Shown: positions 16,709 to 26,598, counted from the stretch's first letter. The stretch is 64,000 bases of DNA from Streptomyces griseus (GCF_900460065.1 NZ_UAVD01000033.1:124001-188000), one strand, 5' to 3'. Numbers and translations are program-made. The notes: a model not told the origin generated them from the sequence alone.

Positions 16709-19700
16709 TCACTTCTCCAGCTCGGTCAGTCGGTCGGCGACCACGCGCGCGATGTGCGCGATCGGCTCGGGCAGGGTCATGTCCTTGTGCGAGCAGGCGA
16801 CGTCGGTGTTGTCGATCCGCCCGCTCACGTACGGGGTCCAGGTCTCGGGCGTCAGGGTCTCGTCGATGGTGTCCACCGTGGCCCGGAAGAACAGCACATC
16901 GCCCTGGAACACCCGGTGGTCGTAGGCCCGTACGAGGTCGTTGGTGTTGAGGTACACCTCGCCGAGCGCCTCGATCTTCGCGGCGGACAGCGCGGCCAGC
17001 GGGGAGCCCTCGCGGCGCAGCACCTCCACCACGTTCGCGGTGTTCAGCTCCTTGTCCCCGAGGCTCTCGGGGCCGTAACCGCCCATCGTGAGCAGCGATT
17101 CGAGCGCCTCGGCCCGATCGGGCACCGGCAGCTCGCGGAAGCCCTCGGCGGGGTACGCGTCCAGGATCGCCAGCAACTCGACCTCCTGGCCGCCCTCTTG
17201 CAGCACCGCTGCGATCGCGTGCGCGATGATGCCGCCGGTGGACCAGCCGAGCAGCCGGTAGGGGCCCTCGGGCTGGACCTCCCGGATCCGCGACGCGTAG
17301 TGCGCGGCCAGCTCCTCCAGCGTGGTCGGCAGCGGCCCGTCCGCCGTCGCCTCGCCGACGCCCTGGGCCTGGAGCCCGTAGATCGGCACATCGGCGGGCA
17401 GGTTGCGGATCAGGCCGGCGTAGCACCAGCTCAGACCCCCTGCCGGATGCACGCAGTGGACGGGGGCGCGGTCACCGGGACGGGCCGGCCGCAGCGGCAG
17501 CAGCACATCCAGCGGGTCCTCCTCGCGGGAGACGTCCAGCGCCGTGTCCAGCGCGGCGGGGGTCGGGGCCTGGAACACCGTCCCGATGGACACCTCGACG
17601 CCGAACGCCGACCTGATCCGCCCGGCCAGACGCACCGCGAGCAGCGAATGCCCGCCCAGATCGAAGAAGTTGTCCTCCACCCCGGCGGACGGCAGCCCCA
17701 GCACCTCCGCGAAGACCGAGCAGAGCTGCTCCTCGCGGACCGTGCGCGGCGCGCGACCTGCGGCGCCCACCGACGCGCCCGGAGCGGGCAGCGCCTTGCG
17801 GTCCAGCTTGCCGTTGCCCGTCAGCGGCAGCCGGTCCAGCACCACCACCGCCGAGGGCACCATGTGCGCCGGCAGGGTGGCGGCGGCGTGCTCGCGCAGC
17901 GCGGCCGGGACCGGGTCCGCGCCGGGCGCGGGGACGGCATAGCCGACCAGCCGCTTGTCGCCGGGCTGGTCCTCACGGACCACGACCGCCACATCGGCGA
18001 CCTCCGGATGCGCGGCCAGCACGGCCTCGATCTCGCCCGGTTCGATGCGGAACCCGCGGATCTTGACCTGCTGGTCGCCCCGGCCGAAGTACTCCAGCGT
18101 CCCGTCCGCGCGCCGCCGGGCGAGGTCACCCGAGCGGTACATCCGCTTCCCGCTCTCCCCGAAGAGGTGCGCGAACGGGTCCGCGACGAACCGCCCCGCC
18201 GTCAGGTCGGGTCGGCCCAGATAGCCGAGCGCCACCCCCTCACCGGCGACGTACATCTCACCGGTCACCCCCGGCGGCACCGGCTGGAGCCGGTCGTCCA
18301 GGACGTAGACGCGCAGGTCGGGGATGTTCCCGCCGATGGTGCTGGAGATCGCGCGGGCTGCGGTCTCCCGGTCCAGCGCCAGGTAGGAGACATGGACCGT
18401 GGTCTCGGTGATGCCGTACATGTTGACCAGCGTCGGCGCGTTCTCCGGGTGGCGCGTGTACCAGTCCGCGAGCCGCCCCAGCTCCAGCGCCTCGCCGCCG
18501 AACACCACGTACCGCAGCGCCAGATCGTGTCCCGGGGCCTCCCGGTCGGCGGCGGCCAGCTGGTAGAAGGCGGACGGCGTCTGGTTGAGGACGGTCACCC
18601 GCTCGTCCGCCAGCAGCCGCAGGAACGCGTGCGGGTCACGGCTGGTCGCGTACGGGACGACGACGACCCGGCCGCCGTACAGCAGGGCTCCCCACAGCTC
18701 CCACACCGAGAAGTCGAACGCGTAGGAGTGGAACAGCGTCCACACGTCGTGGGGCCCGAAGGCGAACCAGTGCTCGGTCGCCGTCAGCAGCCGCGTCACG
18801 TTGTGGTGGGTGACCACGACGCCCTTGGGCCGGCCCGTGGACCCCGAGGTGTAGATGACGTACGCCGGGTCCCCGGGGCTGAGCGGGCGGGTGCGGTCCG
18901 ACTGGCCGAGGGGCCCGTCCGGGTAGCCCGCAGCCTCGTCCACGGTGATCAGCGGGAGCTCGTGCGCGGGCAGCCGCTCCGCTGTCGCCGCGTCGGTGAT
19001 CAGCGCGGCCGGCCGGGCGTCGTCCAGCATGTACGCCAGCCGGTCCGCGGGGTAGTCCGGGTCCATCGGCAGATACGCCGCGCCCGCCAGCGACACCGCG
19101 AGCAGCCCCGCCACCAGGTCCGTGGAGCGCGGCAGCGCGAGCGCCACGATCGAACCCGGACCGATCCGCCGGGCCGCCAGCAGCCGGGCCAGCGACTGGG
19201 CCCGGGAGGACAGTTCGGCGTACGTCAGCGACACGCCCCCGCAGCTCACCGCCGTCCGCTCCGGATGACGGCGCGCCGCGACCGCGTAGACCTCGGCGAG
19301 GGTGAGCGGCACCGGCCGGTCGCCGTCGACGCCGTTCGCCCCGACCACGGCGCGGTGGACCTCCTCGTCGCCGAGCACCGGAAGCAGACCGAGCGGTGTT
19401 CCGGGCTGCTCGGCCGCCGCGGCGAGCAGCCGCGACAGCCGGTCCGCGAGGGCCTGGGCGGTCGACCGGTCGAAGAGGTCGGTGCGGAACTCCAGGAAGC
19501 CCCCGATCCCGCCGCCGGGCAGCTCGCCCGCGTTGAGGGTCAGGTCGAACTTCGCGGTGCCGGACGGCACGGCGGTCAGCCGCGCGGTGGTCTCCGGTCC
19601 GAGGGGAACGGGCCCGTCGGCGAGCGACTGCCAGGCCAGCATCGTCTGGAACAGCGGATGCCGGGCCAGCGAACGCGGCGGGTTCAGCGCCTCGACCAGG

Positions 19701-22700
19701 TGGTCGAAGGGCAGCGCGTCGTGCTCGTACGCGGCGAGCGTCGTCGCCCGCACCCGGTCCAGCAGCTCACCGAAGGCCGGGTCGCCGGAGGTGTCGGTCC
19801 GCAGGACCACGGTGTTGGTGAAGAAGCCGACCAGCCCGGCCGTGGCGTCGTCGTCGCGGCCCGCCACGGGGGTGCCGAGGGGGATGTCGGTGCCGCAGCC
19901 GTGCCGGGTCAGCAGCGCGGCGAGCCCCGCCTGCACGGTCATGAACACGGTCGCCCCGTGCGCCCGCGCGAGCCGGCGCAGCGCTTCGTGCGCCGTGGCG
20001 TCCAGGGCGAAGGGGACGGTGTCGCCGGCCGAGGTGGCGACCGGCGGCCGGGGCCGGTCGGCGGGCAGCTCCAACTGGTCCGGCAGCCCCGCGAGCGCCT
20101 CGCGCCAGTGGGCGAGCTGGGCCTCGGCGAGCGCGGTCGGCTCGGCCGGGGTGCCCAGGAGCAGCTGGAGCCGCGCCGCGTGGTCCACGTACTGGCCGCT
20201 CAGCGGCGCGAACTCGGGTACGCGGTCCGCGAGGCGCCCGGTGTAGGCGGTGGCCAGGTCGCGGGCCAGGGGAGTGGTGGAAGCTCCGTCGCCCGCGATG
20301 TGGTGGAGCAGCAGGAGCAGGGTGTGGTGGTCGGGCCCGTCGCTGAAGAGGACCGTGCGCAGCGGCGGCTCCGCGGCGAGGTCGAAGCAGTGGCGCACGG
20401 CCTCGGTGAGATCGCTGCCCGGCTGCGCGAGATGCAGCACCGGCCGGGCCGACTCATGGCCCGGAGGAAGAATCAGCTGGTGAGGGGTGCCGTCCCCGTC
20501 GGCTCCGAACCCGTTGTCCGTGGGCGGATACACCGTTCTCAGCGTCTCGTGGCGCTCCACCAGATCAGCCAGGGCCAGCTGGAGCGCTTCCCGGTCCAGA
20601 GGGCCGTTGACGCTGAGCACGAGCGGGATGTTGTAGGTCGGGCTGGGGCCTTCGAGGCGGTGGAGGAACCACAGCCGCTGCTGGGCCGGGGAGAGGGGGA
20701 GGGGACCCGTGCGCGGAACGGGGGAGAGCGGTGCGGAAGCGATGGCCGCTCCGCTGCGGGCGCGGACCTGCGCGGCGAGCGCCGCCGGGGTGGTGTGGCG
20801 GAAGACGTCGGCGATGGAGAACGGGACGGCGAAGTGCTCGCGGACGCGTGCGGCGAGCCGGGCGGCGAGCAGGGAGTGCCCGCCGAGGTCCAGGAAGCCC
20901 GCGTCGGCGGCCGGGGGCTCCGCGATACCGAGCACGTCGGCGTAGAGGCCTCGCACGATCTCGGTGTGCGGGGTGCTCTCGCCGGTGCCCTCCGCCCCGG
21001 CGGCGGGGGAGAGGGGTTCGGGGTCGGGCAGCGCCCGGTGGTCCAGCTTGTCGTTGGCGGTACGGGGCAGCGCCTCCAGCAGCGTCACGGTCGCGGGGAC
21101 CATGTGCGCGGGCAGTGCGGCGGCCAGGTGGTCGCGCAGCTCGCCCGGTGCGGGCGGCGTGGCGGTGCCCTTGGCCGGTACGGCGTAGGCCAGCAGCCGC
21201 ACGCCGTGACCGCTGTCGCGGGCGATGACGGCGGCAGCCGCGACCCGCGGGTGGGCGGCCAGCCGGGCCTGGATCTCCCCGAGTTCGATGCGGAAGCCAC
21301 GGATCTTCACCTGGTCGTCGCTGCGGCCCAGGAACTCCAGCGTGTGGTCGGCGCGCCGGCGCACCAGGTCGCCGGTCCGGTACATGCGGCTCCCGGGCTC
21401 GCCGTTCACCGCGCCGAACGGATCCGCGACGAACCGCTCCGCGCTCAGGTCGGGGCGGCCCGGATAGCCGAGGGCCAGGCAGGCCCCCGCCACATACAGC
21501 TCACCCGTCACACCGGCGGGCACGGGGCGGAGGGAGGAGTCCAGGACGTAGACGCGTGAGCCGCGCACGGGGCGGCCGTCGGGCCGGGCGGCCGTCTCCC
21601 CCGGCACCCAGTAGTAGGCGTCGACCGTCGTCTCCGTCGGCCCGTAGAGGTTGACCGGGTGGACGGCCGCCGCCTCGGTCAGCCGCTCCCACAGGGCCGG
21701 GGGGACGGTCTCCCCGCCGACCACGAGGTGGGCCGGGTGGTGGCGGCCCTCGTCCAGCAGTCCTTCGGCGAGCAGCGCTTCGGCATAGGAGGGGGTGACA
21801 TCGAGATAGTCGACCCGGTGCGCGTCGACGTACGCGGTGAGGGCCGCCGGGTCGCGGTAGGCGGCGTCGTCCAGCAGATGCAGTTCGTGCCCGTGGACCA
21901 TCCACAGCAGCGGGTCCCAGGACGCGTCGAAGGCGAACGAGGCGCTGTGCGCGACCCGCAGACGCTCCCGGCCGGTCCGTGCCACGGCCGGCGCGATGTG
22001 GTCCGTGCCGTGCCCGGCGCAGAGGTTGGCGAGCGAGGCGTGGCCGACGAGGACGCCCTTGGGGCGGCCCGTCGAACCGGAGGTGTGGATGAGATACGCG
22101 GGGTCGCCGAGAGCGGGCCCGGCGGACGGCGGCCCGACGGGGCAGGCGGCCAGGGCGTCGGCCGTGGCGGGTGCGTCGAGAGGGACCGTCCGCAGCCCGT
22201 GACGGGGCAGCGCGGCGAGCGTCTCCGCCGTGCCGATCACGCGCAGCGGGCGCGCGTCCTCCAGAACGGCCAGCGTCCGGGCGGCGGGGTGGCCGAGGTC
22301 CAGCGGCTGGCAGACCAGGCCCGCCTTCAGCACGGCCAGCAGCGCGACGACCATGTCGGCGGTCCGGGGCAGCGCCAGCGCCACCGTGCCGCGGCTCCCC
22401 CCGGCCGGTGCGGGAGCGCCGACGCCGGCCAGCAGATGGGCCAGGCGGTCGGAGGCGGCGTCCAACTCGGCGAAGGTGAGCCGGGCCCCGGGTCCGACGG
22501 CGGCTCCCCCGGTTCCCGTGTCCGTATCGGACGCCCCCCGGAAGGTGCCGGCCACCGTGGAGCGCACGGCGACGGCCTCCGGTGTCCGGGCCGCCTGCGC
22601 GGTGAAGGACCGGGGGAGGGTGAGCGGGGCCGCGGGCTCGGAACGGCCGTGCGCCACGGCCTCGGCCACCTGGTCGCCGGAGAGCAGGTCCAGGGTGCCG

Positions 22701-24037
22701 ATCGGCCGCGCCGGATCGGTCAGCAGCAGTTCGGTCAGGCCGTCCAGATAGCGCAGCCAGGTGTCCTCGTGGGCGGCGAGGTCCTCCGGCCCGTACGCCG
22801 CGGGGTCGGCGTCCAGAGTGAGCCGCAGGCCTCCGCCCGGGCCGGGGGCCGCGCCGACCGCGAGGCCCTCCACCGGTCCGGCGGCGAGATTGCGCACGGT
22901 GCCCGTGGCCCCGGCGAAGTCCAGCGCGTCGTCGAACGGCCTGACGTTGACCATCGGGCCGGTCAGCGGGACGTCGGCCGACTCCAGGGCCAGGTCGCGG
23001 CGCAGGTCGGCCTGCGGATAGCGCTGGTGGCGGCGGACCTCGCGGATCTCCAGCACCACGCGGCGCAGCAGTTCGGCTCCGGTGTCGCCCGGGCGCACAC
23101 CGATCCGCAGGGGCAGCACGTTCACGGTCATGGCCGGGGTCCGCAGGGCCGAGGGCCCCCGTCGGTTGGTCAGCGGCAGACCCAGCACGACGTCCTCGGA
23201 GCCGGTGAGCCGGTGCAGATGACCGGCGGTCGCGGCCACCACCAGTTCGGCCCAGGTCGCCCTCGCCGCTCGCGCCGCCGAGGACAGCCGCTCCAGGGCT
23301 TCGGCGGGCAGGTCGACGGTCCGATGGAGCGGGCCGTCGTGCGGAGCGTTCGAGGGGGCGGAGGAGCGGGGGAGGGCGGTGGCGGAGGAGCCCGCCGTGC
23401 GCCCGGCCCAGAAGACCCGGTCCGCCGCGTACTCCTCCCCGGCCAGATAGGCGGCCTCCTGCGCGGTCAGCTCGCTCAGCGGTGCGAACCGGCCCTCGGG
23501 CAGGGGGAATCCGGCCACCAGCGCCCGGTAGAGCTCGGCGACGCGCTGCCGGACGAGGGACAGCGCGTAGGCGTCGACGGCTATGTGGTGCACGCGCTGG
23601 TACCACCGGTGGCGCCCCTCGCCGACCCGGATCAGGGCCTGCGTCATCAGCGCGCCGTCGGCGCCCAGGTCCACCGGCCGGGCCAGGTCCTCCCGCATCC
23701 ACGCCCCGGCCCGGTCCTCCGTCAACTCCAGACAGTGCACCAGGGGTTCGCCCCCGGGCGCGATCCGCTGCACGGGTACGCCGTCGGACTCGGACACGCG
23801 CAGGGCGAGGGTCTCCGCCTCGCCCACCGCCCGTCTCAGGGCCTCCACGAACAGACCCGCGTCCAGCGGCCCGTCGATCTCCACGCAGTCCGCCGTGTTC
23901 AGCTCGGCGCTGTCGGGGGCCAGTTGGTGCGCGTAGTAGATGCCCGACTGGGCGGTCAGAAGGGGGAGTCCCGGGGAGGGGGCGCTGCCGGAGTGCGCTG
24001 CCGAGGGGCTGATCGGGCGGTTCGGACGCTCATGCAT
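16709..24037 (-). CDS. dhbF: Two-module siderophore NRPS (C-A-PCP-C-A-PCP-TE)
   Basis: A 2442-residue synthetase. Domains: condensation 1 (about 25-450), adenylation 1 (about 475-1005), carrier 1 (GGHSLL, Ser1055), condensation 2 (about 1095-1530), adenylation 2 (about 1550-2060), carrier 2 (GGHSLL, Ser2131) and thioesterase (about 2182-2442; GWSTGG with Ser2266, His in ACSHKDM). Condensation 1 should take dihydroxybenzoate from the free carrier protein; its core motif reads HHIAVDA instead of HHxxxDG. Pocket residues read by eye are D-A-D-D-V-G-L-V-D for A1 (acidic, fits Arg or another basic residue) and D-F-W-N-V-G-M-V for A2 (the Thr code). There is no epimerase. Architecture and codes match the DhbF that builds griseobactin, a cyclic trimer of DHB-Arg-Thr. 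The ATG at 24037 follows AGGGGAG. Confidence 0.95.
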   Translation of the reverse strand: MHERPNRPISPSAAHSGSAPSPGLPLLTAQSGIYYAHQLAPDSAELNTADCVEIDGPLDAGLFVEALRRAVGEAETLALRVSESDGVPVQRIAPGGEPLVHCLELTEDRAGAWMREDLARPVDLGADGALMTQALIRVGEGRHRWYQRVHHIAVDAYALSLVRQRVAELYRALVAGFPLPEGRFAPLSELTAQEAAYLAGEEYAADRVFWAGRTAGSSATALPRSSAPSNAPHDGPLHRTVDLPAEALERLSSAARAARATWAELVVAATAGHLHRLTGSEDVVLGLPLTNRRGPSALRTPAMTVNVLPLRIGVRPGDTGAELLRRVVLEIREVRRHQRYPQADLRRDLALESADVPLTGPMVNVRPFDDALDFAGATGTVRNLAAGPVEGLAVGAAPGPGGGLRLTLDADPAAYGPEDLAAHEDTWLRYLDGLTELLLTDPARPIGTLDLLSGDQVAEAVAHGRSEPAAPLTLPRSFTAQAARTPEAVAVRSTVAGTFRGASDTDTGTGGAAVGPGARLTFAELDAASDRLAHLLAGVGAPAPAGGSRGTVALALPRTADMVVALLAVLKAGLVCQPLDLGHPAARTLAVLEDARPLRVIGTAETLAALPRHGLRTVPLDAPATADALAACPVGPPSAGPALGDPAYLIHTSGSTGRPKGVLVGHASLANLCAGHGTDHIAPAVARTGRERLRVAHSASFAFDASWDPLLWMVHGHELHLLDDAAYRDPAALTAYVDAHRVDYLDVTPSYAEALLAEGLLDEGRHHPAHLVVGGETVPPALWERLTEAAAVHPVNLYGPTETTVDAYYWVPGETAARPDGRPVRGSRVYVLDSSLRPVPAGVTGELYVAGACLALGYPGRPDLSAERFVADPFGAVNGEPGSRMYRTGDLVRRRADHTLEFLGRSDDQVKIRGFRIELGEIQARLAAHPRVAAAAVIARDSGHGVRLLAYAVPAKGTATPPAPGELRDHLAAALPAHMVPATVTLLEALPRTANDKLDHRALPDPEPLSPAAGAEGTGESTPHTEIVRGLYADVLGIAEPPAADAGFLDLGGHSLLAARLAARVREHFAVPFSIADVFRHTTPAALAAQVRARSGAAIASAPLSPVPRTGPLPLSPAQQRLWFLHRLEGPSPTYNIPLVLSVNGPLDREALQLALADLVERHETLRTVYPPTDNGFGADGDGTPHQLILPPGHESARPVLHLAQPGSDLTEAVRHCFDLAAEPPLRTVLFSDGPDHHTLLLLLHHIAGDGASTTPLARDLATAYTGRLADRVPEFAPLSGQYVDHAARLQLLLGTPAEPTALAEAQLAHWREALAGLPDQLELPADRPRPPVATSAGDTVPFALDATAHEALRRLARAHGATVFMTVQAGLAALLTRHGCGTDIPLGTPVAGRDDDATAGLVGFFTNTVVLRTDTSGDPAFGELLDRVRATTLAAYEHDALPFDHLVEALNPPRSLARHPLFQTMLAWQSLADGPVPLGPETTARLTAVPSGTAKFDLTLNAGELPGGGIGGFLEFRTDLFDRSTAQALADRLSRLLAAAAEQPGTPLGLLPVLGDEEVHRAVVGANGVDGDRPVPLTLAEVYAVAARRHPERTAVSCGGVSLTYAELSSRAQSLARLLAARRIGPGSIVALALPRSTDLVAGLLAVSLAGAAYLPMDPDYPADRLAYMLDDARPAALITDAATAERLPAHELPLITVDEAAGYPDGPLGQSDRTRPLSPGDPAYVIYTSGSTGRPKGVVVTHHNVTRLLTATEHWFAFGPHDVWTLFHSYAFDFSVWELWGALLYGGRVVVVPYATSRDPHAFLRLLADERVTVLNQTPSAFYQLAAADREAPGHDLALRYVVFGGEALELGRLADWYTRHPENAPTLVNMYGITETTVHVSYLALDRETAARAISSTIGGNIPDLRVYVLDDRLQPVPPGVTGEMYVAGEGVALGYLGRPDLTAGRFVADPFAHLFGESGKRMYRSGDLARRRADGTLEYFGRGDQQVKIRGFRIEPGEIEAVLAAHPEVADVAVVVREDQPGDKRLVGYAVPAPGADPVPAALREHAAATLPAHMVPSAVVVLDRLPLTGNGKLDRKALPAPGASVGAAGRAPRTVREEQLCSVFAEVLGLPSAGVEDNFFDLGGHSLLAVRLAGRIRSAFGVEVSIGTVFQAPTPAALDTALDVSREEDPLDVLLPLRPARPGDRAPVHCVHPAGGLSWCYAGLIRNLPADVPIYGLQAQGVGEATADGPLPTTLEELAAHYASRIREVQPEGPYRLLGWSTGGIIAHAIAAVLQEGGQEVELLAILDAYPAEGFRELPVPDRAEALESLLTMGGYGPESLGDKELNTANVVEVLRREGSPLAALSAAKIEALGEVYLNTNDLVRAYDHRVFQGDVLFFRATVDTIDETLTPETWTPYVSGRIDNTDVACSHKDMTLPEPIAHIARVVADRLTELEK

Positions 24038-24097
24038 GTGTGTGACGACTCCCCTGAAGGACAACGGACACCGGGCCCACGGGCTCTCGGCGCACAC

Positions 24098-24116
24098 TTA
24101 GGTAAGGCTAAGTTAA
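24098..24116. promoter_or_regulatory. Iron box between the NRPS and amidohydrolase genes
   Basis: TTAGGTAAGGCTAAGTTAA matches the iron box at 16 of 19 positions and continues into TTAACCTA (24113-24120), which could form a second overlapping half-site. It lies 61 bases before the NRPS start and 59 before the amidohydrolase start, so it can repress both directions. Confidence 0.88.
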
Positions 24117-24174
24117 CCTATTTCCGACAGTGCAGGCGACCGCCCCGGGCGGTCCCGAACGCAAGGAGAGCCCC

Positions 24175-25368
24175 ATGACCGTCCCCCCGGCCCCACCCCC
24201 CGAGACGCGCCCCGGGACACGGGCCGACGAGGCGGCCGACGAGCGGTTCCGTGCCCTCAGGGCCGCCGTGCGGGAGGCGGTCGTCAGCAGCGCCCCGGCC
24301 CTGCTCGACCTGAGCCGGCGTCTGCACGCCGAACCCGAGACCGCGTTCGAGGAACACCGGTCCGCCGCGCTCTGTCACGGACTCCTCGCCGCCCACGGCT
24401 TCGAGGTCACCGCACCCGCCCACGGCCTGGACACGGCGTTCCGCGCCACGATCGGCTCCGGCCCCGTCACCGTGGCCATCGCCTGCGAGTACGACGCCCT
24501 GCCGGAACTGGGACACGCCTGCGGGCACAACCTCATCGCCGCGGCCGGCGTCGGCGCTGCCCTCGGTCTCGCTCCCCACGCGGACGAACTGGGCCTGACC
24601 GTCCGGGTCATCGGCACGCCCGCGGAGGAGCGGGGCGCGGGCAAGGCGCTGCTGCTGGAGGCCGGCGCGTTCGACGGGGTCGACGCCGCGATGATGGTGC
24701 ACCCCTGCCCCTTCGAGATGGCCGACTTCCGCTCCTTCGCGCTCGGCACCCTCGACGTCGTCTACACCGGCCGCGCCGCCCACCCCAGCCTCAACCCGCA
24801 GGAGGGCCGCAACGCCGCCGACGCGCTGACCGTCGCCCAGGTCGCCCTGGGCCTCCTGCGCCAGCAGCTGCCCCCGCAGTGGCGGGTGCACGGCATCACC
24901 ACCGCGGCCGGCACCGCGCCCAACGCGATACCCGACCGGGCCACCGCCACGTACGAGATACGGGCGCTGGCCGCCGAGGACCTGCGTGAGCTTCGCCAGC
25001 GGGTCGAGGACTGCTTCCGCGCCGGGGCGCTCGCCACCGGCTGCGAAGTGACCCTGGAGCGGCCCGAGCCGGACTACCTCGACTTCCGGGGCGACCCGGA
25101 GCTGATCCGGCTCTGGGGGGCCAACGCCCGCGAGCTGGGCCGCGCCGAACCGGTCGAGCGCCCGCCGTTCGCCTGCACCGACATGGGCAACGTCTCGCAC
25201 GTGGTGCCGTCCATCCACCCGGTGCTCGACATCAGCGGGGGCGCCTGCGGCCCGCACGAGGCGGCGTTCGCCGAGGCGGCGGTCTCCCCGGCGGCCGAAC
25301 AGGCCCTGCTGGACGGGGCGGTGGGCATGGCGTGGACGGCCGCCGACTTCGCCGCCGCCAGGATCTGA
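24175..25368 (+). CDS. M20-family amidohydrolase of the siderophore locus
   Basis: A 397-residue zinc-dependent amidohydrolase of the AbgB/PM20D2-like branch of M20. Metal-site motifs are CEYDALPELGHACGHNL (about 105-121) and TPAEERGAGK, with GRAAHPSLNPQEGRNAAD in the lid/dimerisation domain and CTDMGNVSHVVPSIHP near the C-terminus. No signal peptide. The ATG at 24175 follows AAGGAG, directly behind an iron box, so it belongs to the iron regulon. A likely job is cutting the amide between dihydroxybenzoate and the amino acid, or the peptide bond, after the esterase has opened the trilactone. A peptidase role unrelated to siderophores cannot be excluded. Confidence 0.85.
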   Translation: MTVPPAPPPETRPGTRADEAADERFRALRAAVREAVVSSAPALLDLSRRLHAEPETAFEEHRSAALCHGLLAAHGFEVTAPAHGLDTAFRATIGSGPVTVAIACEYDALPELGHACGHNLIAAAGVGAALGLAPHADELGLTVRVIGTPAEERGAGKALLLEAGAFDGVDAAMMVHPCPFEMADFRSFALGTLDVVYTGRAAHPSLNPQEGRNAADALTVAQVALGLLRQQLPPQWRVHGITTAAGTAPNAIPDRATATYEIRALAAEDLRELRQRVEDCFRAGALATGCEVTLERPEPDYLDFRGDPELIRLWGANARELGRAEPVERPPFACTDMGNVSHVVPSIHPVLDISGGACGPHEAAFAEAAVSPAAEQALLDGAVGMAWTAADFAAARI

Positions 25369-25380
25369 GCGCGACCCACG

Positions 25381-25422
25381 CTGTGCGGCCCGGACCGGGA
25401 GCTCCCGGTCCGGGCCGCACAG
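25381..25422. terminator. Perfect 42-base palindrome, bidirectional terminator
   Basis: CTGTGCGGCCCGGACCGGGAG followed at once by its exact complement, between the converging amidohydrolase and binding-protein genes. Confidence 0.88.
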
Positions 25423-25441
25423 CGCTGCCGTCACGCGGAGG

Positions 25442-26449
25442 TCACTCGGCCGAGAGCGCCTTGACGTAGTCGGCGAGGACGACGTCCGCCGCGAGCGGGC
25501 CGCCCCGGGTGGACCACACCGAGCCGTCGACGGTCACCGCGTGGCCGTCCTTGACGGCGCCCAGCTCCTTGTAGGCGGGCTTGGACTGGACGTCCTTGAG
25601 CGCCTTCTCGCCGTCCGAGGTCAGCGTCGAAAGGAACAGCCAGTCGCCGTCGATCTCGTTGATCTTCTCCAGGCTCAGCGACGGCGTGTGCGCGTTGCCG
25701 TCCTTGTTCTGGGAGGCCGGCCGCTTCAGCCCCATCTCCAGGGCGACGCCGCTGGCGAACTGCTTGTTCTCCATCCAGCTCGGCCCGTCCGGGTTCCAGC
25801 GGACGATCGAGACCTCGGCGCCCTTGTTCGCGCCGAGCTTGTCGCCGGCGGCCTTGGCGGAGGCCTCGTGGCCGGAGATGAACTCGTTGGCGTCGTCCAG
25901 CTTGTTGACGGCGTTGCCGACACCCCGGAAGAACAGCTTCCAGTCGTCGGTCGGCGCCATCGTCACCAGGGTGGCCGGGGTGATCTCCCGCAGCTGCTTC
26001 AGCACCTGCTCGTCCTGCATGTCACCGGCGAGGATCAGGTCGGGCTTGGCGGCGACGACCTTGTCCATGACCGGCTGGAGCAGATTGCCCACCACGTCGA
26101 TGCCCTCGACCTTGTCGGCGAGGTAGGCGGGCGGCTTGTCGAGGCCCTGGCCGTTGGTGATGCCGACCGGCTTGATGTCCAACGCCAGCACCGCGTCGAG
26201 GTCTTCCTGGGTCAGGGTGACGATGCGCTTCGGCTCCGCCGGTATCTCCACCGCCTTGCCGGTGGCGTCCTTGACCGTGCGGGTCGCGGAGGAGGCGCTG
26301 TCCGCCTTTCCGGCCTTGTCCCCGGAGGACTTGCCCGAGTCTGAGTCCGTTCCGCAGGCCGTCAGGAGCAGGGCGGCGGCGCCGAGCGTGGCGACGGCGC
26401 GCGCCGCTCTTCGGGCGGCGGTACGGGTGGGGCGGTGGTGCAGGATCAT
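25442..26449 (-). CDS. Ferric-siderophore-binding lipoprotein
   Basis: A 335-residue substrate-binding protein of the FecB/FepB/FhuD class that captures the ferric siderophore outside the membrane and delivers it to the FecCD permease. The signal peptide (RRAARAVATLGAAALLLTAC) ends in a lipobox with Cys about 33, followed by a Ser/Asp/Lys linker. The body has the family pattern AEPKRIVTLTQEDLDAVLALDIKPVGITNG and the long helix linking two lobes. The ATG at 26449 follows CGGAG; the longer reading to 26575 would swallow the iron box. It is transcribed divergently from the ATPase gene under a shared iron box. Confidence 0.93.
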   Translation of the reverse strand: MILHHRPTRTAARRAARAVATLGAAALLLTACGTDSDSGKSSGDKAGKADSASSATRTVKDATGKAVEIPAEPKRIVTLTQEDLDAVLALDIKPVGITNGQGLDKPPAYLADKVEGIDVVGNLLQPVMDKVVAAKPDLILAGDMQDEQVLKQLREITPATLVTMAPTDDWKLFFRGVGNAVNKLDDANEFISGHEASAKAAGDKLGANKGAEVSIVRWNPDGPSWMENKQFASGVALEMGLKRPASQNKDGNAHTPSLSLEKINEIDGDWLFLSTLTSDGEKALKDVQSKPAYKELGAVKDGHAVTVDGSVWSTRGGPLAADVVLADYVKALSAE

Positions 26450-26530
26450 CAAGGGCTCCGGGTTCAACGGGACATGAAGCGGTGACGGCCGTACGGTCAC
26501 GGGGGCGCGGCCGTCGGCTCGTGAGCGAGC

Positions 26531-26549
26531 TAAGGTTAGCCTTACTTTA
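26531..26549. promoter_or_regulatory. Iron box between the binding-protein and ATPase genes
   Basis: TAAGGTTAGCCTTACTTTA matches TTAGGTTAGCCTAACCTAA at 15 of 19 positions. It lies 81 bases before the binding-protein start and 49 before the ATPase start. Confidence 0.82.
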
Positions 26550-26598
26550 GCGGCATTGGGCAAAGGGATGCCCAAGTCCTTCGGAAAGGCCGGTCCTC

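Noticed and set aside
16691..21559. A 1622-codon open frame on the plus strand
   Set aside because: It lies opposite the NRPS and is a high-GC mirror frame: composition is Arg/Gly/Val/Gln-rich with no domain. The same applies to 21659-24178 plus.
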